Origin: Rhyacophila brunnea
Lineage: Eukaryota > Arthropoda > Insecta > Trichoptera > Rhyacophilidae
Reading direction: 5' to 3'
NCBI GenBank assembly: GCA_022495005.1
Contig: JAGYXB010001048.1
Span: 186,001 to 250,000, forward strand
Length of the DNA stretch: 64,000 nt
Below, one piece after another: positions 24,801 through 37,884 of this stretch. Both the position numbers and the translations under genes were made by a program. Under the pieces are notes generated by a model, which searched no databases, was not told the DNA's origin, and saw only the letters and a list, made by a program, of their open reading frames with translations. Position 1 is the stretch's first letter; the number at the start of each line of letters is the position of its first letter.

Positions 24801-26089
24801 CTTCACTGCCAAATGGAACGCGCTATATGGACGAAGCACATTTTTGGTATTCGAGTCTAAAGCCCGGAGGGATACGCACCATCTGGACAAGTTCGTCATT
24901 GTTTCCGGCATGATTAGTATCGTACCGGTTCAGGCGTGCGCACAAAACAAAACGACGTACACATACCGTTTTTTTTATTTAACTTACTTTTACGCATTAA
25001 AAATTCCGCCTGTCTAGTTAGGACTTTGTATTTTTGAAATAGTGAAGCCTTATTATTATAAAAAATTCATGATCTTTTAATTCTGTCTACAATAATAATA
25101 TATAGGAACATAAAAATTAAAATTATTCATTTTTATTAATGCGTTGTATTATTTATGTAAGTATAAATTTCTCTTGGCGGATTAAAAGGATTAGGCAAAA
25201 TGGCGTAATAAATTTAATGCAGATAAATCTCTCATCACTCGGCTGTAGTGGGACGGTAATTAACGTGTTATATAGGAGATTCAAGATTCGACTCCGCTAT
25301 AATACAACTGTGAGTGAGTTGGCACACTTATTTATATCTATTTATCGCAATATTCAGGATGATTCATTATTCATTTAACCAAAACAATATTAAATTTACA
25401 ATAAGTACCTACCTCGGCTATCTTACGAGAGGACACAATGACACCTGTAATCAACGCGGCAAATAAAGATGTTGCATTTAGTGGCTTAAGAAACATCTGT
25501 AGACCCAAGTCGCTTTCAGATGGCAGAAGGGCCCATCTGTATATTTCGAGAATGTGGAGAGCAATAATAAGATTTCAATTCAGTATAACGAACAAAATAT
25601 TTGAGTGAACACAAGATTTTAGTGTTATTTAACCTGTTTGGCTGTTGTTTGTTTAGTTTGAGAAACAAAAATATGCATATTCGTTTCAACTGAGATATTC
25701 GATATTATAAGGTAAATGGGTCCCTTTTCCATCGAAATGTTTTTGCAATTGTTACAAATGCCTCATTTCTTTCTTATTCCGATTGGTAGTAAAAATATTA
25801 ATTTCACCATTATTATAAGAATGAGTATATTTAAATTAGAGAATTTTTTTAAGATATAGTTTTTACAAAATTTTACCAATCTCTCGGTATAAAAATGGCC
25901 ATGTCTTTTAACTTTGCCTTGTCTGACGGGTGGGGTGCCTGGCTCAAAAAAACTTGTGGGATTTGGTTTTTAATGCACTGACAGATGTTCATTTTGCCAT
26001 ATTGAAGATTAATGTATTTAACAACGTCTGTAGAAGAAAACTTGAAAATAAAAAAATGCAGATGGGTCCTTTTGCCATCTGAATAGCGA

Positions 26090-26262
26090 AATGGTTCTTC
26101 CGGTTAGTAGACGCGAAGAAAGCTGGCTGCCCTATAGCTCCTTCCCTCTACAGTCTACACAACACCTATGCTCTTAATCTGCTTAGTCTTCTAGCTACCC
26201 AAAACCACCAATCTCTCCAGATTATCCGTTCTACTACGAGTGCCCACCTGAGAATATTGACA
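26090..26262 (-). mobile_element. LINE family C, short C-terminal fragment
   Basis: GCTACCCAAAACCACCAATC and CTCCAGATTATCCG on the plus strand align with GCCACCCAAAACTACCAGTG and CTCCAGGTTGTCCG in the 30.4-kb LINE remnant. On the minus strand this is the region after the FGHIVRR motif. Frames are broken. Confidence 0.6.
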
Positions 26263-27275
26263 AAAATCATCATGCGTTTTCTGTATAAATGTTATTAAAA
26301 TAATGCATGGTACACACTTAATAAATTATGAAATATTTTAATCAGCTTCAACCTTTTTTGTCTAAGCGATATTCATATTGCTTCGTACCTATATGTATCT
26401 AAATCTATCTATAAGGGACTACAAAAATAATAGGAAGTGGATTGCCTTCTGGGTGGGGCTGTAACAAGGTTTAAATCTAGAGTGTGGAGAAATATTGTAT
26501 AAATTTAACCACGTGTTAAAAATATGTTATTTTTAATAGTTTCATAATACGAAACGCACGTTCAGTATTGCTAATATTTGAGGACACTTTTTGCGCGTTA
26601 CGTGTTTCGTGGGTTTCATGGCCTGGCAGCCATAAAGGAATTTCATATTTTTTTACAAATTTGTATCAAATCAAAATTAACAATTACCACGTAATCTTGA
26701 GATATTTATAGCTCAGCCAAACATCAAAGCATTTTTGTCTACTTATCCAAATATTTCGAAGATAATGTGACCTGTGATTATAAATTATAATACCTACATA
26801 CCTATTACACGGTTGAAGCCAACATGTAATATTATATAAGTACATAACCATTATGGAAAACATGTATTTTTTATAACCATGCATCTCATTATTATTAATA
26901 GATGTAATAACAGTGTATAAAATGTACCTACAGCTAAATGAGCCTCAGCTATTATCGTTAAAAAAAGGCCAGAGCACGTACCAGGAAAGTGAAAGATGTG
27001 AGTTCTAAAAACTATTTTTCACGAATTTTCATTTGCGTTGAATAATTTTATAAACACGCCATATAAATGATGATGATCCCGTTGATTATTATTGTGGCTG
27101 ATAATGTGACCGTCCTGAGGAAAATTTGGACACCAGCCAAGACATATATTCCGACGCAATCCAACGTGACTTCTCTGAATCGTCTATCTACCATTAACTG
27201 TCTCTACAGCTGTAGATGTATCTGTGGATAGATTATTTTATCATCCATCTAAAATCGCGGGACATACCCATCTTA

Positions 27276-28588
27276 GCCGGGTTGCACATAGAAACTCGTC
27301 TCGACTGCAATATGTCGAATTTGTCGATGTGATTTTGTTGTCATTCACAAAATACGTAACATAATTTACTGCACGTTTAACGCATCACATTCTTTCGCTC
27401 TCCGCCGCTCCGTCTGTAACGTGATTTCTTTTAAAACTATTTCTGTATATTGACCATGTCGATTGACGATTTTTGTGAAATTGATGATCCATGTGGTATG
27501 TATATTGACGTCAGTGGCGAGTGGTGGAGGTAGGCTGTTAATATTCTACATAAATAGTGTACACTAAACTTTGTAAGTCATACTTATCTGTTTTCATTTC
27601 ACACAATTTGCCGATGGTGCTGATTAGTTTTTAATATAATTCAATTGACCCTGCCCTACGAAACCATAATAGGTTAGGTATGCAATGGGCGATTCGACAA
27701 AAATACTACACACATTTTCAGTCATAGGTACTTGTTTTCGTTGAATTAAAAATACATATTATTGCAGATGGTATTGGCTAGGTTTTTAAAATTCATTAAG
27801 CCTTTACTTAACTAAACCATAATCGATTGAAAATATTCTTCTATCTATAAAATGTCTAAAATTATGTATGGTTTAATGGCATAATTTTAGATATTTTATA
27901 AATACCTTAACGAATATTTTTTGACCATTACTATGGCTTGGATTAGGCAGGGTTTAATTGAATTTCAAAAACTAACACACACTATCTGCACATTGTAGTT
28001 TTAGTTCAATGAACACATACGTTTGCCTGATAAAGTTTAGTATACACTATTTATGTGTGATTATAACAGTCTACCTCCACCCTTCGCCACTGATTGACGT
28101 AAAGATTGTACTGCGAAGCTTATTAGGTGCGTCTAAAGAAGTGATACCTGCAATATGATTGTTAACCATATAATAATTCATTATATTTGGTTAGAAATTC
28201 CATCAATATATTAGTTCATTAGTTCAGTTGTAAGTCCGGTTGCACATAGAACATTATCTCGACTGGGAAATGGTCATAAATTATAACCGGGCGGCAGTGT
28301 TGCAATTTTCTTCCACGCGCACTATGCCAGGACAGTGACGTTACGCGTCTAGCCGAAACGCATGAAAAAGCAACTACTGTACATGCGCTAATGGCACGCT
28401 TTGCTATTCTATGCTAGTAAAATTTGTTACAAGCGACTAGCAGATATTTTTTTACTCAAAATATTCCAACGATGATATGTGCGGTAGTACATTAAATTAC
28501 AATACATATGTGTTTTGTGAATTACAACAAAATCACATCGACAAATTCGACGTATTGCAGTCGGACGAGTTTCAATGTGCGACCGGGC
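27276..28588. mobile_element. TIR DNA transposon remnant interrupted by a hAT-like MITE
   Basis: Ends of about 65 bp are inverted: left GCCGGGTTGCACATAGAAAC then CTCGTCTCGACTGCAATA; right the complement of GCCCGGTCGCACATTGAAAC then TCGTCCGACTGCAATACG. TTA precedes and TAA follows, so the borders form TTAGCC...GGCTAA. A second left-like end sits at 28234 and another right-like end at 48190-48290. The intact MITE at 27512-28092 splits it. An open frame starting MSIDDFCEIDD at 27456 runs up to the insertion and may be a transposase start, but no domain is recognisable. PIF/Harbinger is possible; not proven. Confidence 0.6.
27512..28092. mobile_element. hAT-like MITE (CAGTGGCGA family), best full copy
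   Basis: 581 bp; ends CAGTGGCGAGTGGTGGAGGT / ACCTCCACCCTTCGCCACTG are inverted, and inverted similarity runs on for about 120 bp inward (TACACTAAACTTTG..., GTTTTCAT..., TTGGTTAG...). Perfect 8-bp target duplication ATTGACGT at 27504-27511 and 28093-28100. No coding. Siblings at 10036, 24222, 40236 and 58314. Confidence 0.92.
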
Positions 28589-29644
28589 TAAACGTCAGAC
28601 ACAGAAAGTAGAAATGGTCACCGTAGTCACTCATAATACAAAGAGTTTGGATGTATGTACCCCTTTTATTATAAAAAAAATTAACTTTGTCATATTATAA
28701 TAATGCATTTTCTCCTCATTAAATTTAACATAAATTCCAACATTGAAACGTCGCCAAAATGAGTTCAAAAAAACTCAATATTTTTGAGGGAAAAAAAATC
28801 CAAATTTCAGATCGCCTGACACCTATCAAAGTCTATTATTTTCATCTCATTCCACCAAGTTTCATTATATATTATTAATTATTACAAAACTCAAAATATA
28901 ACTCAACTAATATCATTTCGGATGACAGAGCACAATGATAAATGGAATGGCACGGTTGACGAGACGGGCTCAACATTATTTCGTTTGACTTTTTTTGTTT
29001 TGTTTCTTCGATTCGATTTGACTTTAAAAAAATAATGTTTATTGTCTCCCGTGCATGAGTGATGGAATTAATTTTTACTTCGGAAAATACAACGTACGAC
29101 GCAGTATTGAATTTCGTGTAAATGATTGGCACTCGCTTATAAATAACGTATATTAATGCGAAAATTGTCTGGTATTTTTTTTTTACTAATGTGGAACATT
29201 TTTGATTTGAATTTATTGTTAGATAAAAATAAAGCAATGTCCGACGCCAAATACAAATGCTATTTTTAATCCTCCCAGAATATAATGTATTAAAATTAAT
29301 TCATTTTTTTGTTTTATCTTATAATATGACAATTTGTTACAATGTAATCTTTAATTTATATTACACTACTGATCGCCCATGGCAAAAAAACATGCTGTCT
29401 ATTTTGCATGCAGGGATACTATTGAAAAAAAACTACATAAAAGTGTTCAACTATCCACTGTGGTATCATGGTGATGTCCCCCGTGTCCGGAAACTTGCCG
29501 CCAGGCTCTCGCCTCTTGTTAGTAATTATAGTAATTAATATTCCTTGATTCCTTGACACGAAAATCGTTAGTCAATAATTACGCAATTTGATAAGCATTT
29601 CATGTATGACCTACTAGTTTAATTTGTCGTAATTAGATAGGAGT

Positions 29645-29730
29645 CTCGTAGCATAATTATTGGTTAATGCACGGATTGGTGCGACACCAATGGTTATATG
29701 GGTTAAAATCCCATCGAGGTTAGTATTTTT
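29645..29730 (+). repeat. tRNA-like dispersed sequence (possible SINE family 3)
   Basis: CGTAGCATAATTATTGGTTAATGC resembles a tRNA A-box arm, and GGTTATATGGGTTAAAATCCC resembles a B-box arm. The 5' flank (CGCAATTTGATAAGCATTTC) is also shared with 51535-51660. Cloverleaf pairing is not convincing, so it is more likely a retroposed or decayed tRNA-derived sequence than a working tRNA. Confidence 0.4.
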
Positions 29731-30389
29731 TTCAGATATGATTTTTTCTAGTGGGTATATATAAATCTGAGGTGTTATGTATGTTCGTAATAATTATATA
29801 TGTATAGATAGGTACCTACTCGTTAATTTGTAATTATTTATGTAGGTATTATTGTCATATTAGTAAAGCTATAACAGTACAGTTTAATTGCGTACCGTTA
29901 AAACTACGTAACTTCAGTTATTCGTTTCCGAATCGCCATTTAAGACGCAAATACAACGTTTAACTGCCGTCTTGAATACATTTCAATCTGCCAAATATCA
30001 ATATATCAAATACTGTGAAAGCGTCATATTTCTCTTACTAAATTGTACTTGGAATAACGTTTACTGCAATCAAATGTGTGTACGCACACACTGGCGGATT
30101 CCATTGCGGCTACTAAAGTGATTATACAAAAAACCCAAAGTAAATGATGCCAATCAATGCTTACCTGACCAAAGCTTATTAAATTTCTTTGCTTCAGCAT
30201 CGTATCACTTAGTACCAGCAGAGTACATAATTAATAAAATGACGACTGAGAAGTAAAAGGGTGCTAGGAAACGACCCCGTCCATATACATTTTTTTTGTA
30301 TACGATGAACGCGGTTGAAAAATGAACTCTATATTTATATTGTAATCTTCTTTTTTGTACACTCATGGCTGAGGATCGTGACCACATAT

Positions 30390-30835
30390 GAATTTTGTCA
30401 TCCTTTGAGCGAGCGACCAAGAATTTTCATCCTTCTCGATCTTTCGCTTCTCTCAGGGCAGAATGAATGCTGGTCAGCTCTTTCACGCAGACGCTCTTCC
30501 TCTGCTTCGCCTTCCCAGGAGGCCACCCAAAACTACCAGTGTCTCCAGGTTGTCCGGTCCGCGCCTGACTATGTGTCCAAAAAACTGCAGAATTCGTCTC
30601 AGACATATTGTCGAGAGCCGTTCCTTTATTTGCAGTCTATGGATGATTGATTGGTTCATCCTGTGATCCGTCCAAGAAATACAAAGCATTCGGCGTCAAC
30701 ACCACATCTCAATTGCATCAATTGCCTTCCATTCCCTTGCCTTCAGGGTCCACGACCCGACTCCGTATAAAAATATCGAGAACACTAATGTTTGCACAAG
30801 CATAATTTTTGTGGCAATCAAATATTGCAGTAAGG
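30390..30835 (-). pseudogene. LINE family C: broken reverse transcriptase C-terminal region
   Basis: Minus strand reads FSIFLYGVGSWTLKARE, WKAIDAIEMWC, a TGA stop where the family has Trp, RRMLCISWTDHRMNQSI, LQIKERLSTICLRRILQFFG, HIVRRGPDNLETL and GRRSRGRASA, then a frame change to ALREAKDREG. This is the thumb/C-terminal stretch of a non-LTR RT (YGxxSWTL, LRRxxxxSWxD, FGHIxRR). Stops and frameshifts make it a dead fragment without the palm. Confidence 0.85.
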
Positions 30836-31928
30836 AGTGCTCAAATCCACAACTATTTAAAAAAAATGTTTTGTATCCATACCTACCTCAGATGTCATTG
30901 TAGTTGTTGGTCTTTTAACCTGAAAAATTACTATTATACTGGTATTGGTATTTTTGTTATAATGCACTTGCTAATAATTTAATAAACTATCTACTTATCT
31001 TCATACACTATTGTGTTAAATATTATCAAACTATGTTATTAGGAATGCTGAATGAATAAAAGGCGCTAAAACGATATTGGAGTCCATAAGACGAGATATC
31101 CAACATTTTCCTAGTCTTTATATTGAAATGTTGTATGTTATGATGTAGTATTTTGGTTTACCTCGAAGTTCTAAATTTAATAATCCATGAAAAGGTCAAC
31201 GATGAAAATAATACAAATTTAATGTTCTTCCGATCTTCTCGAAAATCCGTTTGTGTGCCGATTCGTCAGATATTGTTGCACAAGTAACACAATCGGCATA
31301 TCGAGAATAAATTTACGAGCGAACATTTGAACCAAAAGGTTCGAAGTTTGAACTGTGTTTCTCTATTATTTCGAATCACGTTTCTTTTGTGGCACCTCGT
31401 CGCGAAAGTATCGAGTGTGGTCACCATGATTTTCAAGAACAATTACAATTAATAATATTTTATTCACCAACAGTCTGTTTAACGGAAGCCAGGCGGGAAC
31501 ATCGGCAATTTTCATGGCAGATTTCGGCAAAATTCATGAATTCAGGAATGATCACCTAACCGCCCTAACCTAACAAATAATACAGTATATCGGCTATTTT
31601 CAAAATTTTTTTGCTACTGGCTTTCACTAAACAGAAAATAACCAACAATTCTTATAATTTATCTATGACAGGAATTTAATTTGCAATTTTAGGTTCATGT
31701 TTGGATGTGACACTTTTTTAAGGATTACAACACTAATATAATGCATGCAGCATTGACAAAAAATCTCTAAGTACAAGTATAAATCTTACAATAATTGAAT
31801 GTAATGTAAAATTATATTAATATAGCTAACTTATTCAGATACTTACACTCTGTCTGACGATACCGAATACCGGGACTCTATACAACTTGATTTAAATATG
31901 AAATGTACGAGTATTATATACTAGTCTG

Positions 31929-32579
31929 GTGGTCGGCGACCTTTTGAGAGATTGAGTAAAAAAATTCAATTTTGAAAAATTTATTTAGTTAGTCAAACAA
32001 ACTAATATTTTTAGAATACCATTTTATTTTTATAAAATAAAAAATATATACATACCTACTTACCTAAGTAAAGATATATTCTGTATACTATAATATGTAT
32101 GTGTAAATACAAATTTATTTTATAAAAACCTATAAGTGTATACTTAATATAATATTTTTATCAGTGGCTTCCTTGGTTTTGAAATTTTTTGCAAGTTTTT
32201 CAACATTTGGCAAATACGTAAGTGTGTTAAGTCAAACACAGGAAGGAAGATTGTCTGGTATTAATCGATTTCGCAGAGTATTCTGGACACATTTCATTTG
32301 TTGAAAATGTTTGCACACAAGAATATGTTGAACCAAATGCTTATAATAGAGTAAATGCAAATTTTTAAGCATGAAAATTTTTGTGGTAATGACGCCCAGC
32401 ATGATGATATTGCATTCATGTGATCGTTTTATATATTTCCAAGATGCTGGCGAAAATCTTTAAATTTATTTGTCCATAAGAACTGAACATTTGATTTCAA
32501 TGTATTCTAATTCCAGATTATTTATTCCAAAAAATATTATTTTCTTGGCGGGTAACGCAAAACGGGTTGCCGACCACTG
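31929..32579. mobile_element. possible hAT-like element with GGTCGGCGACC ends
   Basis: Left GGTGGTCGGCGACC, right GGTTGCCGACCACTG, inverted over about 13 bp with one mismatch. Flanks TACTAGTC and GACTAGAC match at 6 of 8 positions, consistent with a decayed 8-bp duplication. AT-rich interior without a transposase frame. Confidence 0.55.
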
Positions 32580-33095
32580 GACTAGACATTTGTGTCCACA
32601 ATTTAGAGGTCGAAATTATGGTTCGCCGTTGAGCGAAGATTGTGATTAGTTTGTAAGAATCTTGGGCCATGCATCTCAAATATTTTTTTATTTCGAGTTG
32701 ATTGAAGGACGTATGTTGCTATGGAAACGTGTATTAAAAAATCTTGGTTTTATAATTAAAAGTGTGGTCACCCTACGAAAAATGTGTGAAACATTTCAGC
32801 GTATATCAATCACCGTTTAATGAAATACATTTTTCTCGTAGTGCAGGTGCGTTGAACCGCGACCCCTTCATTGAGAAGGCCTGCCCTCGCCTTATTGATC
32901 GCCGGTTTATGGGGCCGGGCCTACATTGTACGCGAACCGCGAATTCTTGTTCTTATTGATAAATCAGAGTTTTAGTCCAGGGATCGCCAATTAGACCTCA
33001 CAAGTACCATGTACCTAATACCTATCTTAATAGTGACTGTAAGTTGTAATAATTATTGATTAGTAAGTATGTAGTCTGATATACCTACTTATAAT

Positions 33096-33490
33096 CGGTG
33101 GGTTGGAGCGGACCCTTTTTTGAGTTCCTCCGCTCCGGCATCTGATACTTCCTCCAGCTCCACTCCAGGGTCTGCTCCGCTCCGGGTAAAAAGTTTATAT
33201 TGGTAGATACTTAAGTACTATAATGTTTAAAAATATAAAATAAGTAGTTTTAACATGGGTTATTATTCGTCATTTTCATTGTTAATTCTGTTACAAAATT
33301 GTTTTCATTACCTGCTTCTTCTCACAAAGTGCCAAATATAATATTTTCATTGGATTTTAGAACGAAAATTTAATGATAATAAAAAAAAACATCCGGAGCA
33401 GTGGAGCACTGCAATTTTTCCGTGCTCCGGGTAAAACCCTATTGCTCCATTGCTCCGTGCTCCTGCTCCGAGCTCCGCTGCAACGCCCTG
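33096..33490. mobile_element. GC-punctuated TIR element (GGAGCGGA family), copy 2
   Basis: 395 bp, from CGGTGGGTTGGAGCGGACC to GCAACGCCCTG. Flanks CTTATAAT (33088-33095) and CTTCTAAT (33491-33498) match at 7 of 8 positions, consistent with an 8-bp hAT-type target duplication. It aligns with 578-1011 over both ends and the central ACATCCGGAGCAG block. No open frame of note. Confidence 0.7.
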
Positions 33491-33999
33491 CTTCTAATAC
33501 TAAATTATAAGATTAAATGTTTATGTTTTCATAGCATAGAGATGAACGCCTGTCTTGCGTTGCGATATTATGTATTAATATCTATACTAATGACAAAATA
33601 TAAAGGTTTGTGATACCTCATAATTCAAATATGAACATACATAGGTTGTTGCAGTAAAATAAATGATCCGTGAATCGAATCGCAGGAAACGTCGCACTAG
33701 CACGGGCTTGCTATCGACATTATACTTATGTACGTACATAAACACCATTTATCCATCCGTCTTATAGCGTGTATTCATTACCATTCCAATTATTGACTTC
33801 TGTTGTATTTGAAATTATTGTGAGAGATTTTATTAATAAAATCATGGTAAATAGAAAACAGAGGAATGAAAGCTGTGGGTGACCTAACCGATGATTGAAG
33901 ATACATTTACAGTTGGGTACAAAATAAAACCACATGGAAGATTTTTTTTATAAATTGTATTTATGTTATGTATTTATTATTTACCTACTAATATACCAG

Positions 34000-35750
34000 T
34001 ACATACGTTTCCATATAATAAATAAGTGGGCAGGTTACCAGACTAGTTTTAATAATTATCATTAACCTCGTTAAAATGTATTTAGGTTTCAAAATATTAC
34101 CTTTTTTTATTTATATGAGCAGGCTTTATTATAGTTTATAAAGTACCTACCTAATTAATAAAGAAGAAGAAACGATAATGCTTGATAAAGTTTACTATTT
34201 AAACGAAGCGCGTATCGTACACTTTATTGTATGTTACAAATACCTATATCTATGCATCCATGGCCGAAGATTAAAAGGTTGTTACAATAATTAATAACTA
34301 CGCTCAATTGTTGAGAACAATTATAAGACATGTATCATTAAAAAGGATCCTACCGTGTAAACACTAAAAGTATTTTATAACTAACTTTGGATTAAATTCC
34401 ACGTGCCCCTGTGTTTGAAATATTGTTAAAATTTTCACATCGACGTATCTAATTTGAATGTTTTGGTCTTGTACCTTGACCTGTGCCTACCTCTTCGAGA
34501 ATACTAAAAGCACAATAAACATAAAGAATATAATTGTTTTAAGAAGATCAGGTACCTAACTCAATTCCAGGATATGTTTCTACATAAAATCGTATTTGGG
34601 TTTTGAGTTGTGACCGTTTTATTTTATTAGATTCATTCATCTTGGTTAAATATATGCACTTTTAATTCATTTTATTATGAGTTTTTTAATTTTTTAAATT
34701 CTTAGAAATTCCAACTAAGTTAACGCTGCTGCAGGCCTATTCTAACATATCGCTTAACATACAAAAAGAGTTAATTGTGATTAATATATCACTTTACGTA
34801 TTCTGGCGCTTAATTATCTAAAAAAGTTAACCGTCTGAATTGTCAAAAAGTGATATCTTTTAACAGCCCCTCTCTTGGCCGTGCTATCTTTGAGAACGAG
34901 ATAGAGTACGTCAATTTTATTGTACATGTTTATTGAGAATTGAGATGCAAGATCCGACTGTTGTACTGCAATCGCAATGACATGACTAATAAAATTGTAG
35001 GTTATGTTGATACGTTTGACTTGTCAATACAAATTTCTTGGGTTCGGCTCATTACCTAAATGGGGCTGGTTCGGCTTTATCAGTTTGTGGTCGGTCTTAT
35101 CCGCTTGGATTCGGCAGCACGAACATATCCGAATTCGACATGTCTACCAACCTAAATTTTCGCTGTATTATTAAGAACTAGACTAAATAGAGATAGCCGC
35201 CGATAACTGTTTTGTTTTAAGAATACCTTCCATGTTGATTTTCACAAATGAAAATAGCGGTAACGTGCCAAAGTGATAACCGTTAAGAATAGACCTGTTG
35301 ATACACTTCGTCAGAATAGTTCAGGTCTTTTCCCCATTGCTTTCGTCTGAGAATTAACTAGTAGGTATACGAGTTTATTGGTTGACTGTGTAGTTATAGA
35401 TATCAATTTTTAGCTGTTGCCTTTACAGCCAAAGCTTTATGAATGCGAAACAATGTTAAATATCTACCGTGTGTTATTAAATTTGTCGATAATAAAGGAA
35501 AATCAACTATTTCATGTCGTATGGTTGATGCAGAAATGCGCTGTGGAATAGAAAGTGCGTTGTGATGAATAAAATTTTAGTACGCGCAAAGAATTGGTTA
35601 CTTTGAAGTACTAAACAGCTCTTGGGTTTAATGTTTCTACGAAAAAATAATATGTAAATAACAAATCTCATGAACCCACTTGATATATAGAATTTTAAGT
35701 AGGTACTTATCTATAAAGACCATAGGGAATTATTAAAAAACACTAAAAAA
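34000..35750. other. AT-rich DNA, no gene seen
   Basis: No sustained open frame, RNA gene or recognised transposon end was found here. Confidence 0.5.
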
Positions 35751-35762
35751 CCTATTGTCATA

Positions 35763-36139
35763 TCGTCACCTCAATACTACAACTAGATAACTCTGATTTG
35801 GTCATTGTTGGCACAATAAAATTTAAACTTTACTTACTTGATTAACGTAAATCTAATAGAATAAAATAATAATCGAGAATTGTGCTTGTCTAATTGGGAA
35901 CAATTAAACAATGTTCAATTGTATGAAAAAATATTGTAGATATATTTTTTATTTATTTAATAATTTTTTAGTTTTAAAGTTATCTTATATTTTTAAACAC
36001 AAAATTAATACAGTTACCGTTAACTCCGGACTTACCTAGTTATATAATTTTGTAGAGAAGGAAATGAAGAATCATATTCAATAGAAATCTCAAAAAAGAG
36101 TGAAAATCAAGTTATCTAGTTGTAGTATTGAGGTGACGA
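35763..36139. mobile_element. TA-flanked MITE with CGTCACCTCAATACTAC ends
   Basis: Termini TCGTCACCTCAATACTACAA / TTGTAGTATTGAGGTGACGA are perfectly inverted; the match extends through CTAGATAACT to about 30 bp. Each end is bordered by TA (35761-35762 and 36140-36141), which fits a Tc1/mariner-type TA duplication. 377 bp, AT-rich, no coding. Confidence 0.85.
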
Positions 36140-36299
36140 TATTATGTAGATTGTAGATTGCTCGCAGAACCAAAACTGGCATGGATTACATTTGGACGCC
36201 TAAATAGTATCTTCAAACGTGACCTCCCACTGTGTTTTAAGCGTAAAGTGTCAATTAATGTGTGCTACCAACGCCGCGTATGCGTGTAAGTCGTGTGAC

Positions 36300-37060
36300 A
36301 CATAGACTATTGATCCAAAAAAAGAGAAATCCAAAAATACGAGTGGCGCAACGTGGCATGGAAAGGTGCATGTTGGGCGTAACGCGAAAAGATCACAAAA
36401 TAAATCAATATATAAGGACGTAGATAAGTGTACGTGATGTGATCGATGTCGCTAAGCGTTTGAAATGGCAATGGGCTGGCATGTCGCTCGGCGAGTGGAC
36501 GACCGACAATGACATTATTAATGGACGATGCACTCAATACAGTAGCTAGCAAGTAAATTCGCGCATTCGGATGTATAGGTAGACGTCATGCAATTCCATT
36601 ATGCGATATCACGCATCGGGAGTTTATAGCAATATGACCTTTATTGTAATGGCGTTAGAGCAGTGTTTCTAATGTTAATGTTCATTTGAGCGAACCCGTT
36701 CGAACCGAACCATCTGGCAGACCCAACAAAAAGCATCAGGAATTTATAGCAATATCACCTGTATTGTAATGGCGTTAGAACAGATTATGCCATTCGGCAG
36801 ACCCGACAGTAAAGTGAGTGTCATTTTTTTTCCCAGATGATTCGTCCATATTAATGTCATTGACAACCGATGGACAAATGCAGCCATACCGTGGTACTTT
36901 AGGGGTATTATACGTCCACAAAGACGCTCTAAAACTCGCTGGATATACGGATTCTTAAAGTTTGGTGGATAACTAGGGACCTAAAAGAGTGGAGGAAGCT
37001 AGGGAAGGCCTTCATCCAGCAGTGAATCGAACCTGGTTGATGATAATGATGATGGTTATC
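36300..37060 (+). pseudogene. LINE family B: broken C-terminal region and 3' end
   Basis: Plus strand reads IRVAQRGMERCMLGVTRKD, HKINQYIRT, a stop, then RDVIDVAKRLKWQWAG and, after a one-base frame change, HVARRVDDR. The end carries CACAAAGACGCTCTAAAACT, then CTTCATCCAGCAGTGAATCG and a GATGAT tail (37040-37057). The motif order RAMxxxLGV...LKWxWAGHVAR is typical of a non-LTR RT C-terminus. A local 120-bp duplication (36618 and 36738) interrupts it. Confidence 0.8.
36618..36790 (+). repeat. local ~120-bp tandem duplication in LINE remnant
   Basis: TTTATAGCAATATGACCTTT then ATTGTAATGGCGTTAGAGCAG recurs about 120 bp later as TTTATAGCAATATCACCTGT then ATTGTAATGGCGTTAGAACAG, each followed or preceded by a CGGCAGACCC-type word. 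The copies differ at several sites, so the duplication is not recent. Confidence 0.75.
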
Positions 37061-37884
37061 TTGACTGTATATTGAGCAAACAAACGTTTAATTGACAAAA
37101 AATGGCAAGATTAAAATAATCATGAGAAGGTATTATTTTTCCTTCATTTCTCGGTTAAGGGTTACTTTTGAGGCATTCATTAAGGAATTATTTTGAGGAA
37201 TTTGAAAAAGGAGTAAAAAGATATCTTCAGAAACATCCATTCCTTCGATCTTACTAAGTAACAGTGATCCTAATTGTAGAAATATCTAGTGACAAAATTT
37301 TAACCTGGAATTATCATTGCTGTGTAGTAGAATAATTATTGTTGCTGGATAGTTACTGCTGAATTTGCATTCTTCCCACATTATATTATTATGTACAAAG
37401 TACCTGCATAATAATGCATATGAAATCACATTGTTGCACTTAAATGCAGTCATTAAAACCGAACAAGCGAATCTCGATTCGATCTCAGGACCAGCCGGTC
37501 GACAGTCAGCGCTACCAAGCGGCCGTAGGGCCTCCCAGAATAAATTTTATTGCCAAGTTTCCATTTTATGGCATTTCTCGCTAAGTAGCTAATCGCTTTG
37601 AATTTGTATCAATGCGTACCTATGTCATTTTAAGTGTTAGGATACAAGGAAGGATTTAATATCTGGTTTATTATATACTATTTACGCATAAAGTCGACGC
37701 ATCCTACAAGAAAGACTTTCGCAATAAACAAACATACGCATTGTAATAACTTAGATACTAATAAGTCGGTAAACAACCGGTATAGGTATAATAATTAATA
37801 ATATATTGATTGAATAATGAGTACCTACTGTATTTTTTTAAGATCTTAGTGGACGGATCTTGTTTTTTGCCAATTGGTCAATTC

